In this document: positions 7,245-15,792 of the stretch, piece by piece
Layout: each line of letters opens with the position of its first letter
How positions within the stretch are numbered: the first letter of the stretch is position 1
Assembly: GCA_027578815.1 (NCBI GenBank)
Contig: JANBTH010000310.1
Location: 1-21,302, forward strand
Direction: 5' to 3'
Length of the DNA: 21,302 nt
Source: Coemansia sp. RSA 1804
Lineage: Eukaryota; Kickxellomycota; Kickxellomycetes; Kickxellales; Kickxellaceae
Made by a program: the position numbers and the translations under genes
The notes under the pieces: model-generated
Database searches by the model: none
What the model was told of the DNA's origin: nothing
The model's input: only the letters and a program-made list of their open reading frames with translations

Positions 7245-8807
7245 ATGGTGTTCAAATCTACAACCACGTACTCTCTGGTAGTTGTTGCCATTGCGCAGTC
7301 GGTATGCATTGCTAGCGTTGGTGCTGCTCCTATGGGCGGCAGCCAGGATCCAGGCATGCACGCTTCATTTGCCGGACCCCCTATGCTCAATTACAAATCG
7401 AATAGCTACGGAACCGCGCCCTATCATCAATCCAGCAGCTATTCCTCTCTACCTACCCATCATTCAAGCTCTCACCAACCCGAGTCCACTGGAAATTCTT
7501 ACAATACTCCATACAGTGCTCCATACAGTGCTCCTTACAGCTCTCATCAAAGCCCCCCCTACAACGCTCCGTATACCACACCGTACCCCACTGTATGGAG
7601 TGCTCCGTACAGTGCTCCGTACAGCACTCCTTACAACGCTCCCTACAATACCCCTTATAGTGCCCCCTACCACTCCCAGGCACCATATAACTCTGGATCT
7701 GCACAGTCATACTATGGCGCAGACTCCACCCTAGCACCATACTCAGCCCATTCTTCGGCGGCTTACCCGATCCAAACCCAAGCATATATTCCAGATCCAG
7801 AGACGGTCTTCTACTCTAGGGCCAACGCTGCATATGCTGAAGGCAGGCCAGCAGCTGCCGCGTGCAACCATCCCGCATACGTGACACACGCCCAGGATTG
7901 CACTGTGACAGAGTTCCAGCCAACAACCATTCACCACTGCATCCCAACTTACCTGACTATTACAGAGCCTTGCTACATCACTCACTCTGTTCCATGCCCC
8001 ACGACGATTGTCCAGCAAATCCCGACCTCGACGACGACAACTGAGATTTGCAGACACACCTGCACCACGACAGCATGCTTTACAGTCACAAATACCGCCA
8101 CCCAGACGACGGCAATCACCCACTGCCTGACAGGAACCGTCACGGAGATCTGCCACCACACCGAGACTCAACCGACCACCTACCACCACACAGTGATCGA
8201 CATGTATACTTGTACCAGGTACTGCACGGATACTGAAACTCAGATCAGCGTCAAGCACTACACCGATACTGAGCAAGTCACTGCGCTGAAAACCGTCTAT
8301 GGCACATGCTATGATACGATTATCGAGTGCTGCCCTGTCACCGTCTGCCAGAATATCCACGACACGTGCTACGAGACCTGTGTCAAGACCTGCGTTGAAT
8401 GCTACCCGGTTACCATTGCCCGCCCCTGCACTGTGGCCATCCCCACGCCTGTTTCGGTTACAGAGACCGAGTGCCACACCGTGACCATGTGCCAGCCCGT
8501 TACCGTTTCGGTTCCGGTCACCGAGTACGACACTGTGTGTCAGCTTGTCACTGTTGACAGGACAGCAACTATGACCAAGCCCGTCCTCGTTGTTCAGAAC
8601 ATCTGTACGGAGACCTGCTGCCCTCCGCCGCCGCCACCACCACCTCACTACGGTGGCCAGCAACCTTACGCTTACGGGTACTTCCCCGCGGCTAACAACA
8701 GAAACACCGAGGATTATGGCAGTGCTGAACTTGACGAGAGCAAGCTCGGAAAGACGGTAGCGCGTGCAAACTCTGCGGCTTCTGTGAAGAAGGTCAAGGG
8801 TCTTTAA
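7245..8807 (+). CDS. Secreted protein with PY tetrapeptide repeats and a 27-Cys Thr/Val-rich region
   Basis: I do not recognise a named family. The start is the ATG at 7245 (AAAATGG context), because it opens with a signal peptide: a basic MVFK, a hydrophobic core, then Ala-Ala-Pro at about residue 26. The mature protein has three parts. Residues about 27-86 are rich in Ser, Tyr, His and Pro. Residues about 87-150 carry 13 Pro-Tyr steps, mostly as four-residue units such as APYS, APYN and TPYN. Residues 207-459 hold 27 cysteines among alternating Thr, Val and Ile, with patterns such as CHTVTMC, ECCPVTVC and DTCYETC, then CC and eight prolines. The tail has a Gly/Tyr-rich patch (YGYF) and ends with a basic VKKVKGL. 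There is no GPI signal or catalytic motif. A disulphide-linked, O-glycosylated cell-wall or spore-surface protein is inferred. It converges with the next gene. Confidence 0.8.
   Translation: MVFKSTTTYSLVVVAIAQSVCIASVGAAPMGGSQDPGMHASFAGPPMLNYKSNSYGTAPYHQSSSYSSLPTHHSSSHQPESTGNSYNTPYSAPYSAPYSSHQSPPYNAPYTTPYPTVWSAPYSAPYSTPYNAPYNTPYSAPYHSQAPYNSGSAQSYYGADSTLAPYSAHSSAAYPIQTQAYIPDPETVFYSRANAAYAEGRPAAAACNHPAYVTHAQDCTVTEFQPTTIHHCIPTYLTITEPCYITHSVPCPTTIVQQIPTSTTTTEICRHTCTTTACFTVTNTATQTTAITHCLTGTVTEICHHTETQPTTYHHTVIDMYTCTRYCTDTETQISVKHYTDTEQVTALKTVYGTCYDTIIECCPVTVCQNIHDTCYETCVKTCVECYPVTIARPCTVAIPTPVSVTETECHTVTMCQPVTVSVPVTEYDTVCQLVTVDRTATMTKPVLVVQNICTETCCPPPPPPPPHYGGQQPYAYGYFPAANNRNTEDYGSAELDESKLGKTVARANSAASVKKVKGL
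7503..7690 (+). repeat. Tandem 12-bp coding repeats ([A/T]PY[S/N])
   Basis: Twelve-base units near GCTCCATACAGT recur along this stretch. They are interrupted by SSHQSP, PTVW and HSQ spacers and encode 13 Pro-Tyr steps. Synonymous differences between units (TAC/TAT, CCA/CCG/CCC) show that the peptide pattern is kept better than the DNA. Confidence 0.8.
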
Positions 8808-9029
8808 AGCCATCAACTCGCGTCCATCACTTTGTTACTTTACTTTTTTTCCTACTCTCTCCGCCTAATACGTTTTTAATTTTTTGTTTTCTGTTCGTTA
8901 CTTTGTCAACCCTGTTAACACAATGTCTCAACCCAACACTAACCCCATTTGAATAATGTGATACGAATAAGTAAACATCGTTGAAACTGCTTTGAAAAAA
9001 CTATATAATCGAAACTGGTATAAAACACT
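8808..9029. terminator. Shared 3' region of two convergent secreted-protein genes
   Basis: This 222-bp stretch separates the stop codons of convergent genes. It is T-rich at the left (8840-8890) and A-rich at the right (around 8993-9000), as expected for two facing polyadenylation regions. I see no defined signal. Confidence 0.4.
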
Positions 9030-11681
9030 CTAGCTTTCGTCGCTGCTACTTGCAAGAACAACTTCAATAGCAGGGGTTACCATTTTTGTCACCATGACTG
9101 TCGAGGCAGGTGGTGCAGCACTGTTTGGAGCCGCTGAGTAGCTCATCGGCTGCGGAATCCCAATGACCATCATGCTTGGGTGTGCTGAAGCGACGCCATT
9201 ATCGGCAGATGTGGCCATGAGAGGGAGGCTGTCTCTGAGAGGGTAGCCTTGGGTTCCGTAGCTAAGAGGATCTAGCTCATTGACAGCATGTGGGGCTCCG
9301 TCTGTTGAAGGCGATGACAGCGATCCAAAGGCAGTAGCATCGCGGGAAAGAGCAGAATCCGCCCGCATGTTTACAAAGTTAAACGGCTTTCCCTGTGTGT
9401 CGCTCTCATGGAGGGTTTCGCTTGAGTTGTCAGAGTAAGACGTGTTGCTATTATCTGAGTAAGGCGTATTGCTGTTGTCCGAATACGTGCGAGACTCGCC
9501 GTCCATAACAGTAAAGCTGGTTCTGGATTCGTCAGATGCCGAATAAACAGTTGGGTGAGCCCCGTTGTAGCGCACCTTCCAGTCGCCATTTTCTGTACTG
9601 TCCCTGCTTGGTTCATCATACGACACAATGTTGTGGGCGTATTTGTCGTCGTCATCATAAGAATGCTCGTATGGATGGTACGTCGTTGTTTGCGATTCAT
9701 CGTCGTAGCCGGTTGTGTGAGCGCTTGCCCATGACACGGCGTGGTGCACATCCCAGGTGCTAGTGTCCTCCTTATCACCTGTAGCGTATCTTCCGACTCC
9801 GCCGCCAGAATACGTCTCTGGATAGTCTGTTTCTTTTGCGCGGTCGTTGCCATCGCTATCTTTCCACTGCTTATCACGGGTGTTGTAGTCTTGTGGCGAG
9901 TCGTAGACGGTTCTGGTACGCTCGACGCTGGCTTCTTCGTCGCGCACAATTGTGTTTAGGCTGAGGTTAAGCTCAGAAGATGCTTGTAGCGCAGCTTCGG
10001 CAGAGGCGTCAGCTCGAATTTCAGAAAGAACGGCTTCTCTGGCCTCGAGAGATGCCTCCGATTTGATACGCCTGGCCTCTGCCCGCAACCCGCCAGTCGC
10101 GTTCCTAATCTGCGTTCTGTGAGCACGGTTGTTGGAAGGGGTTTCGTCCAACTCTGCAGCACTGGCATCCCCGGCCAGACCATCAGTATCAGGTGAAGAA
10201 GTAACCTTGAAGTTTGCGACTGACGCTAATCCTGCATTATCCTGCGCTGCTTCTCTATCTACGCTTTTCTTCCTTGTCTCGGCGCCAGCGTATTTTCCAG
10301 TTGACTTGCTTTTGTGACCTGTGCTTAAAACACCCACTGGGTCATTATCAGTCTGGTCATCCTGAACAAGATCGGCAGAGTTGTCATTTGCTGCTAGTGA
10401 GTCGTTGGCATAGGCATCGTCCGCGTTTATTTTATTCTGGCGTGGTTTGGTTCGAGATAGAGCTGTTTTGCTTGCTGATCCGCTCCCGCGACGGGGGTTT
10501 ATAGGCGTAACATCCTTGTCTTCGGGAGCCGCTGTTGCCAACGCATCGTCATCGCCGCTGTTGGCGGCCAAGGAGTCGGTAGCAGCAGCGATGGAGGATG
10601 TTGCAGATGATGCCTTTGAGGCCGCGGATGAAGAAGCAAGAGTCGCTGTACCGGTTTGAGTCAGAAGCTCCGCAATTGACTGGTCCAGTGGAATGATGGC
10701 CTGAGGAAGCGCCTGGTTACCGTTCAGATATATTGCCGGCTGGAGTGTATTGCCAAGAGCTGCGGCTGCCTGCTGCTGGTAAATAGGCTGAGCGGCTGCT
10801 GCAATCGGATAGAGCTGTTGCTGGGCATACAACGGGGCACCTACGGGTTCAGCAACGGCTGCGCCTAGTGCAGAGATGGGCTGGCTAAGAACACCTTCGG
10901 GTAGGTTGGCAACAGGAGCTTGCGCAGTACCTGGTATGACCATCTGCGCAGCAAGTGGAGCCGACGCAGCTATGGGAGCAGCGGCCTGAACAAACGGAGC
11001 AGAGGCGACTTGAGCCAGAGCTGGGGTCATTACTGAAGCAACTCCAGGAGCATATGCTTGAGCAACAGCTGGTGCAGGTGCAGGTGCTGCCGCAGGTACT
11101 GGTGCAGGTGCTGGTGCAGGTGCAGGTGCTGGTGCTGGGGCTGGTGCCAATAACGCTGCTTGGTTTGCGACAGCGGGAGCAATAGTGGACACCTGGGTTA
11201 CGGTCATCACTACAGGGTTTGCAGCTACTGTTTGAACAACAGTAACTGGCGCAACTGATGGAATAGCTGGTGCTTGGGGGGCTGCCTGTGCTTGAAGGAC
11301 AAGCTGGGAAGTATCGACAACACGCTGGTTGGCCTGAACCCCCTGGGCTGGCAGCTGCGGGGAGGACACCGCTTGTGAGAGAGACTGACTGGATTGTAGA
11401 GAATTCACGGTCAATACCGATACATGAGCGTTGGTCAATGATCCATCCACCGTCACGGTTGCTAATTGGGCTATCTGGTACGTCGGTACCGCGGATGCGT
11501 ACTCTTCGGTTGTAGAATCTGGTTTATGTGAAGATGCAGCGTTTGCAGCCACTGTCAAGCTTTGGTCTCCAACAGCAATTTCGCGCTTGTGCACGCCTCC
11601 CCTTAGCCTCTTGGCAACTGCGGGCTGTGCTGTTGTTGCCAGTGCCAAGACCAAGACGGAAATTCCCAGTTTGAACTTCAT
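9030..11681 (-). CDS. Secreted low-complexity protein with Ala-Pro repeats and early dibasic sites
   Basis: No family is recognised. The 883-residue frame starts at ATG 11681 with a clear signal peptide, MKFKLGISVLVLALATTAQPAVA (split here only by eye at Ala23). Immediately after come KR at 24-25 and HKR at 31-33, possible Kex2-type cleavage sites. Residues about 35-175 are rich in Val, Gln, Ser and Thr. A run of alternating Ala-Pro covers about 178-212, followed by Ala/Pro/Gln-rich sequence to about 330. From about 370 the protein turns acidic and polar, with charged helical sequence at about 530-590 (Glu, Arg and Ala rich). A His/Tyr/Asp-rich section lies at about 640-720, and a YSDNSNT eight-residue repeat at about 732-752. 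The C-terminus ends in SSSDES, with no GPI signal. It is probably an extracellular or wall protein; the function is unknown. Confidence 0.75.
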   Translation of the reverse strand: MKFKLGISVLVLALATTAQPAVAKRLRGGVHKREIAVGDQSLTVAANAASSHKPDSTTEEYASAVPTYQIAQLATVTVDGSLTNAHVSVLTVNSLQSSQSLSQAVSSPQLPAQGVQANQRVVDTSQLVLQAQAAPQAPAIPSVAPVTVVQTVAANPVVMTVTQVSTIAPAVANQAALLAPAPAPAPAPAPAPAPVPAAAPAPAPAVAQAYAPGVASVMTPALAQVASAPFVQAAAPIAASAPLAAQMVIPGTAQAPVANLPEGVLSQPISALGAAVAEPVGAPLYAQQQLYPIAAAAQPIYQQQAAAALGNTLQPAIYLNGNQALPQAIIPLDQSIAELLTQTGTATLASSSAASKASSATSSIAAATDSLAANSGDDDALATAAPEDKDVTPINPRRGSGSASKTALSRTKPRQNKINADDAYANDSLAANDNSADLVQDDQTDNDPVGVLSTGHKSKSTGKYAGAETRKKSVDREAAQDNAGLASVANFKVTSSPDTDGLAGDASAAELDETPSNNRAHRTQIRNATGGLRAEARRIKSEASLEAREAVLSEIRADASAEAALQASSELNLSLNTIVRDEEASVERTRTVYDSPQDYNTRDKQWKDSDGNDRAKETDYPETYSGGGVGRYATGDKEDTSTWDVHHAVSWASAHTTGYDDESQTTTYHPYEHSYDDDDKYAHNIVSYDEPSRDSTENGDWKVRYNGAHPTVYSASDESRTSFTVMDGESRTYSDNSNTPYSDNSNTSYSDNSSETLHESDTQGKPFNFVNMRADSALSRDATAFGSLSSPSTDGAPHAVNELDPLSYGTQGYPLRDSLPLMATSADNGVASAHPSMMVIGIPQPMSYSAAPNSAAPPASTVMVTKMVTPAIEVVLASSSDES
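9427..9487 (-). repeat. 24-bp coding repeat, two full copies and a partial copy
   Basis: Units at 9427-9450 and 9451-9474 and a partial unit at 9475-9487 encode YSDNSNTP/YSDNSNTS-type octapeptides within the 883-residue secreted protein. The copies differ at several positions, so the expansion is not very recent. Confidence 0.7.
11069..11148 (-). repeat. Hexanucleotide coding repeat encoding Ala-Pro
   Basis: GGTGCA and GGTGCT units alternate on the plus strand, interrupted by a GCCGCAGGTACT segment. On the minus strand they encode (Ala-Pro)n with one Val-Pro and one Ala-Ala-Ala break. Such repeats vary readily in copy number and are typical of stiff, extended wall-protein linkers. Confidence 0.75.
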
Positions 11682-12769
11682 AGGCCGTTATTAGTAGTAA
11701 CCGACGGTGCTTGTACTAGCTAGTATATTGTAAAGTTTAATATTTGAATTGAGTTTCTGGAGTTTAGAGTAATAAAATGCACTAGGACGTGTAATCTTTT
11801 CTTTTTACTCCAAGAAACAAATGCCTAATGCAAATACTGTTGGTAGAATATGAATAAGTGCAATGGCATATGAAGCAAATTAACAAATAATAATGGAACA
11901 GAGTTAGGTTATTCTAGCAGAAATGGAGATGTTTAAACAGAAGACTGTAAATAGAATGGGGAGGAAAAGAGATAGCGAGTAACTGATAATATGTAAAGTC
12001 AGTACTTGTTGAAACAGATCTTTCAAGCAAGTTGTCCATTGATTTAAAGCTTAGCTTTGCTCCAGAGTTTAAATATTTCCAAATATAACCACAGTGTTTC
12101 AGGGCTATTTAACAACCATTTATTTGGATCACAATGTGTGTCACTCAGTATAAACGGTATTCATCCATGTATATAGTTATTTCGGCTGGGCTATATACCC
12201 ATCCAATTGTTTTAGTCCTATGTTTCAAATCCTTGACAATATCTAGGACATGTCCATTGCGAGCTACTGCAGTAGAAAAGACGAGACGATGACAGTAACA
12301 ATAGTATGCTCTTCATATTTGTGCTATTTGTAGAGGGTCTTAGGCAAGCACTGTGGTGTTCCAAAAATATGCCCCGCGAATAAATTCTTTCCATCCAGTT
12401 CCATCATTCTCAACAAATAAGACACTAAAAAGGTGCACTTGTTTTTGGCAGCAACGGTATTCTTTTGGCATTACAAACGTATCTGCTACTTTGTTCTTTC
12501 TCCACACAAGCCAAATGCTCCAACTGATATTTGGATACAATTTGGAATGGAAAATTATGTATTTTTCAGCAACTCCTTCGTAGGAAAAATTAGACATTCA
12601 GTAACAAAAAAGATAATGCAGGATGTGTCTTCTAAGAACAATGTTCATGGAGTAATGTGATTAGACTTTAACATATGAGAACATAAGAAAGAAAGAATAA
12701 ATTAAACGCGATATGTAAGAGCGTAGTAATAGTAGTTGCTGCAATTAACTTTCGGCAAACAAAATGCGA
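11682..12769. other. AT-rich intergenic region between two secreted-protein genes
   Basis: These 1,088 bases contain the promoter of the 883-residue protein (right of 11681) and the 3' flank of the 779-residue protein (left of 12770), both read leftwards. A TATA-like AATATAC is at about 11719-11725 on the minus strand, 38 bases upstream of ATG 11681. The only ORF of note is 12340-12597, listed separately. No repeat or RNA gene is evident. Confidence 0.45.
12340..12597 (-). CDS. Orphan 85-codon ORF, Trp/aromatic-rich, possible exon or small gene
   Basis: The frame begins at ATG 12597 and ends at TAA 12340. It is unusually protein-like: five Trp in 85 residues, alternating hydrophobic residues in the middle (SWSIWLVWRKNKVADTF), two adjacent Cys, and a C-terminal GWKEFIRGAYFWNTT. 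The composition suggests a beta-rich domain. A TCTAAT element followed by a pyrimidine stretch and CGAAG at about 12577-12595 could be a branch site and acceptor, so this may be an exon whose partner I cannot find. The overlapping plus-strand frame (12353-12583) is also open, which weakens the case. It has no signal peptide and no recognised family. It may equally be a decayed fragment or chance. Confidence 0.25.
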   Translation of the reverse strand: MSNFSYEGVAEKYIIFHSKLYPNISWSIWLVWRKNKVADTFVMPKEYRCCQKQVHLFSVLFVENDGTGWKEFIRGAYFWNTTVLA

Positions 12770-15109
12770 TTATGCTGACAAAAGTCTTGCAAGGCTAAGT
12801 AGACTGCTCGCCGATTCAACGCCTTCTGTTTCTGTTTTTGACAGCGCTTTTCCAGAGTGCGTAGAAGGGGTTGATGTCGTCTGTAAACTTAAAGAGCTTG
12901 TGGATTGTGCATCTTCTGAAGATGCAGAAGATGAGTCTAGTGACAGCGTAGCTGACCTGCTAGCAGAACTGGATTTAGTGTCGTCTGTGGACGACAATGT
13001 AGCGGATTCAGAACTGGCGGATACACTATCAGTTGAAGAACTTGCAGATAATGTGGGAGTGCTGCTCGTAACGCTTGTACTTTTGACAGAACCGCTGATG
13101 TCGCTTTCTTCATCGCTGTCATCGTCACTATTGCTAGAGTCGCCATCATCATCGTTGCTCGAGTCGCTGCCACTGCTATTTCCATCTGTCTGTTTAGAAG
13201 GAGCAATAGTGTCATTGTCAAAGTCGACAATTTTAGAGCCTATCCGCCCGTGGTTCCGCACTCGATCAACATCAAGCATATGCGTGGTTGTTGACTCGTT
13301 GTCCGAGTCTGCGTCTGGATCATTATCGTCGTCGTCGTCATCGTCGCCGTCATTGTTCTTAGAACCGGCTACTCCCTTGCCACCGACAATGACAATACTG
13401 CCTTGGCCCTTGCCGCCCACGGTAATGCTGTTGCTCTCTGTGATCGGCTTACCGTTGATAGTTATTGCGTTGGATGGTATATGAAACACATTTTCCAGTA
13501 TGCTGGCTAACCCGTTTGTGTTTATATCGCCCTTGCCTCCTTGCTCCTTGTCTTCCTGAGGAGTGGGCACTGGCAACCTGGATCCGTTGGAGATAAACGG
13601 TATTATTGGCGTATTTTGCTGAGACAGACTGTCAACCAGCATAGCAGGCGGCTTTTCGGCAACTGGCGGGGGAGGCGTGACAGAGATAGAGTCAGGCGGA
13701 GAAGGCAGCATTAGAATCGACTCGGTTGTCATAGAAATTTGAGGTTCCTGTGCGGGCAACACTGCATGTGTTGGGTGCAGTAGAATGGTTATCACCGGCT
13801 GTTGAGATTCGTGTATAATGCTAGGCTGTGCTTCTTTCTGGGCAGAATGTGACGACTTGAAATGGGACCAGGCAGGGAGAGAAGATGTAGGTGGCGACGA
13901 AGGTGTTATTACTGTAGGTGGTGTCGACACATGCGGCAGATATGCTGGTGGCGGAGAAGAGACCAAGGGCATATACGGCTTTTGAGCCGCAACGTCACGG
14001 GGGCTCGGTACAGGAGTAGTTTCAACAGCTGGATACTCGGCCGCTCCATCAAGATAATCTGAAACAGCCGGATCGGGTGGTAAGCCAGTGAATGGGCTTT
14101 TGTGGGTTGCGCCTAATGACAGCGATATAGGGCGCAAAGCATCCGCTACTTTGTGCTGCTGAGATGGCAACAGACGACTTGGTACAACAGAAGAGCCTCC
14201 CAGCTGTGGCAACGGTCCTCGGGACAGATGGGGCATTGAATATTGGGGATGTGTGCTAAATCCAAATGGAGGGCTACCTACTCCTTTTACTGAAGGAGGG
14301 GTTGGAGGTGGCAGTCCATAGAACCCAGCAGAAGGAGAAATTGTTTTCGTTGCTAAAAGCGAGGCAGCATTTTGTATGTGGAGAATACTAAGTAGCTCCA
14401 TTTCGTCAAGGGTTATTTGATGGCGTTGTACCGCAGAAACAGATGGCGTTTTTGAATCAGGCAAATGAGACGAGGTTACAAGTGCCTCGGTGAACTCTTC
14501 CGCAGTACTAGAGGCCTTCTGGCTTTCTGGCGGTACATTGGCAACTCTAAAAATAGGAGCAGCTTGTGCAGACTCATCTAAGCCGTTGATAAACGAACCG
14601 ATTGTTATTGCGGTATCAGTGTTGGATGTGTCTGAACCTTCGGTAAACTTGATTGCAAATGTTGGCATAACAACATTAACAGAGAGCACTCTCGGCGCCG
14701 ATGAAGCGGGAATTTCAGTAGACTGTTCGCTTAAGCTAGTTGATTCGTCGCTACTCGTGCTTTCAGCCTCAATGTTTGGATGCTCGGGCAAATGAAGGTT
14801 GATCTTTTTGAATTCTACACTGTCCCGATCCATACTCTGTTCGTTGTGTTCATTAGCAGATTTCGGAGACAAGGATGACGCCTGTGCTGTGCTGCTGCTG
14901 GCCTCGGTTTTTGCAACAGCAGCATCACTGTCGCCATTAGATAAGGCAGGCGTTGTTGGCGTTTCAAGAAAGGTAAGTGTAGTAAAGGCCACGATTGTCA
15001 TTTCAGAGTTTTGTTCAGACGCAGATTGTATAGACTGAATGTCAGTCAATGCCGTTATGGCTCCTGGTGCAAGAAGCACAAATGCAAGTGCACCTATTAG
15101 TGCTCTCAT
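12770..15109 (-). CDS. Secreted Ser/Thr/Pro-rich protein with acidic runs
   Basis: This 779-residue protein has no family I recognise. It starts at ATG 15109 with a signal peptide (MRALIGALAFVLLAPGAITA). Residues about 25-260 are Ser/Thr/Glu-rich. Residues about 265-500 are Pro-rich with many PP pairs. At about 549-582 lies ITINGKPITESNSITVGGKG followed by a second VGGKG, a Gly-rich beta-like element. It recalls the repeated xxNGxxxTxxSxxxxVGG motif of some fungal wall proteins, but this is resemblance only. An Asp run follows at about 586-600, and a second acidic Ser/Asp section at about 640-670. The last 110 residues are Ser-rich, as in heavily O-mannosylated stalks. The C-terminal SLLSLARLLSA is mildly hydrophobic but short for a GPI signal. 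A cell-wall or secreted role is inferred. Confidence 0.75.
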   Translation of the reverse strand: MRALIGALAFVLLAPGAITALTDIQSIQSASEQNSEMTIVAFTTLTFLETPTTPALSNGDSDAAVAKTEASSSTAQASSLSPKSANEHNEQSMDRDSVEFKKINLHLPEHPNIEAESTSSDESTSLSEQSTEIPASSAPRVLSVNVVMPTFAIKFTEGSDTSNTDTAITIGSFINGLDESAQAAPIFRVANVPPESQKASSTAEEFTEALVTSSHLPDSKTPSVSAVQRHQITLDEMELLSILHIQNAASLLATKTISPSAGFYGLPPPTPPSVKGVGSPPFGFSTHPQYSMPHLSRGPLPQLGGSSVVPSRLLPSQQHKVADALRPISLSLGATHKSPFTGLPPDPAVSDYLDGAAEYPAVETTPVPSPRDVAAQKPYMPLVSSPPPAYLPHVSTPPTVITPSSPPTSSLPAWSHFKSSHSAQKEAQPSIIHESQQPVITILLHPTHAVLPAQEPQISMTTESILMLPSPPDSISVTPPPPVAEKPPAMLVDSLSQQNTPIIPFISNGSRLPVPTPQEDKEQGGKGDINTNGLASILENVFHIPSNAITINGKPITESNSITVGGKGQGSIVIVGGKGVAGSKNNDGDDDDDDDNDPDADSDNESTTTHMLDVDRVRNHGRIGSKIVDFDNDTIAPSKQTDGNSSGSDSSNDDDGDSSNSDDDSDEESDISGSVKSTSVTSSTPTLSASSSTDSVSASSESATLSSTDDTKSSSASRSATLSLDSSSASSEDAQSTSSLSLQTTSTPSTHSGKALSKTETEGVESASSLLSLARLLSA

Positions 15110-15792
15110 TCTCGGTTGATATTATGTTTAATAACTATATGCCGATATTAGCAATGAAAAAGATAACAAGGAAAGTCAAAGGAAAATAAAGAATATTGCA
15201 GCGTATATCAGAATAATGGAAGTCGGAGAACGTTGTAGCGAGGGTCTTTCAGGAATCGAATGGCACAGACAAGAGAAAAATCACTCCAGGACTCAAGTGG
15301 ATAGAATAGGCTACTTTAAAGCTACATCCTCCAGAACAAAGTGAACTAAATGTCAAGGGATCGGAAAATATGGCACTGTATATTTGTGATTAATTCCAGC
15401 ATTCGATGATCATTTGAGCATTCGGTCTATATTTCAAGGCATATATCGCTACATGATTTTTTTAATAAGCACGTTTAGCGGAAATAGCCAGCTATTATTA
15501 TGTTATATAAGCATCATTTCCCCGGATTTGGTACAAAAATAATGGCAACGGATTGCAAAGAGCGTAACAGCTGCTAAATATGCGTTCTCGCAGTAGAAAA
15601 AATCTTTTTTTTGCTCGCGCTTGTAGACTCCTGCTCCACATACCCAATTGCACTACCAACTAATAAAAACAGTAGTAGTGTTTAAATTTTGGTAGGTTTA
15701 TTATTATCAACAAATTTGCATCAAAGCGCACTTCTCCGGTCGGTTTGTTTCTTCTTTCCGTGGTCAACTAGCATTCAAAGCAACCCCTTCGA
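15110..15792. other. Intergenic region, likely promoter of the 779-residue secreted protein
   Basis: I see no gene in these 683 bases. The secreted-protein gene reads leftwards from 15109. TTATATAA at 15502-15509 is a palindromic TATA-type sequence about 395 bases upstream of its ATG. An AGCATTCG octamer occurs twice within 25 bases (about 15398 and 15417). The right end (15700-15792) should be the 3' flank of the small membrane-protein gene. Confidence 0.4.

Noticed and set aside
7743..8816. 357-codon minus-strand ORF opposite the Cys-rich region
   Set aside because: It is a shadow: the codon structure, signal peptide and repeat design all favour the plus-strand gene. The reverse frame stays open because of the composition bias of Thr/Cys/Val codons.
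12900..13484. 194-codon plus-strand ORF
   Set aside because: It is the antisense of the Ser/Asp-rich part of the 779-residue protein. Ser and Asp codons read as Leu/Ser-rich on the other strand.
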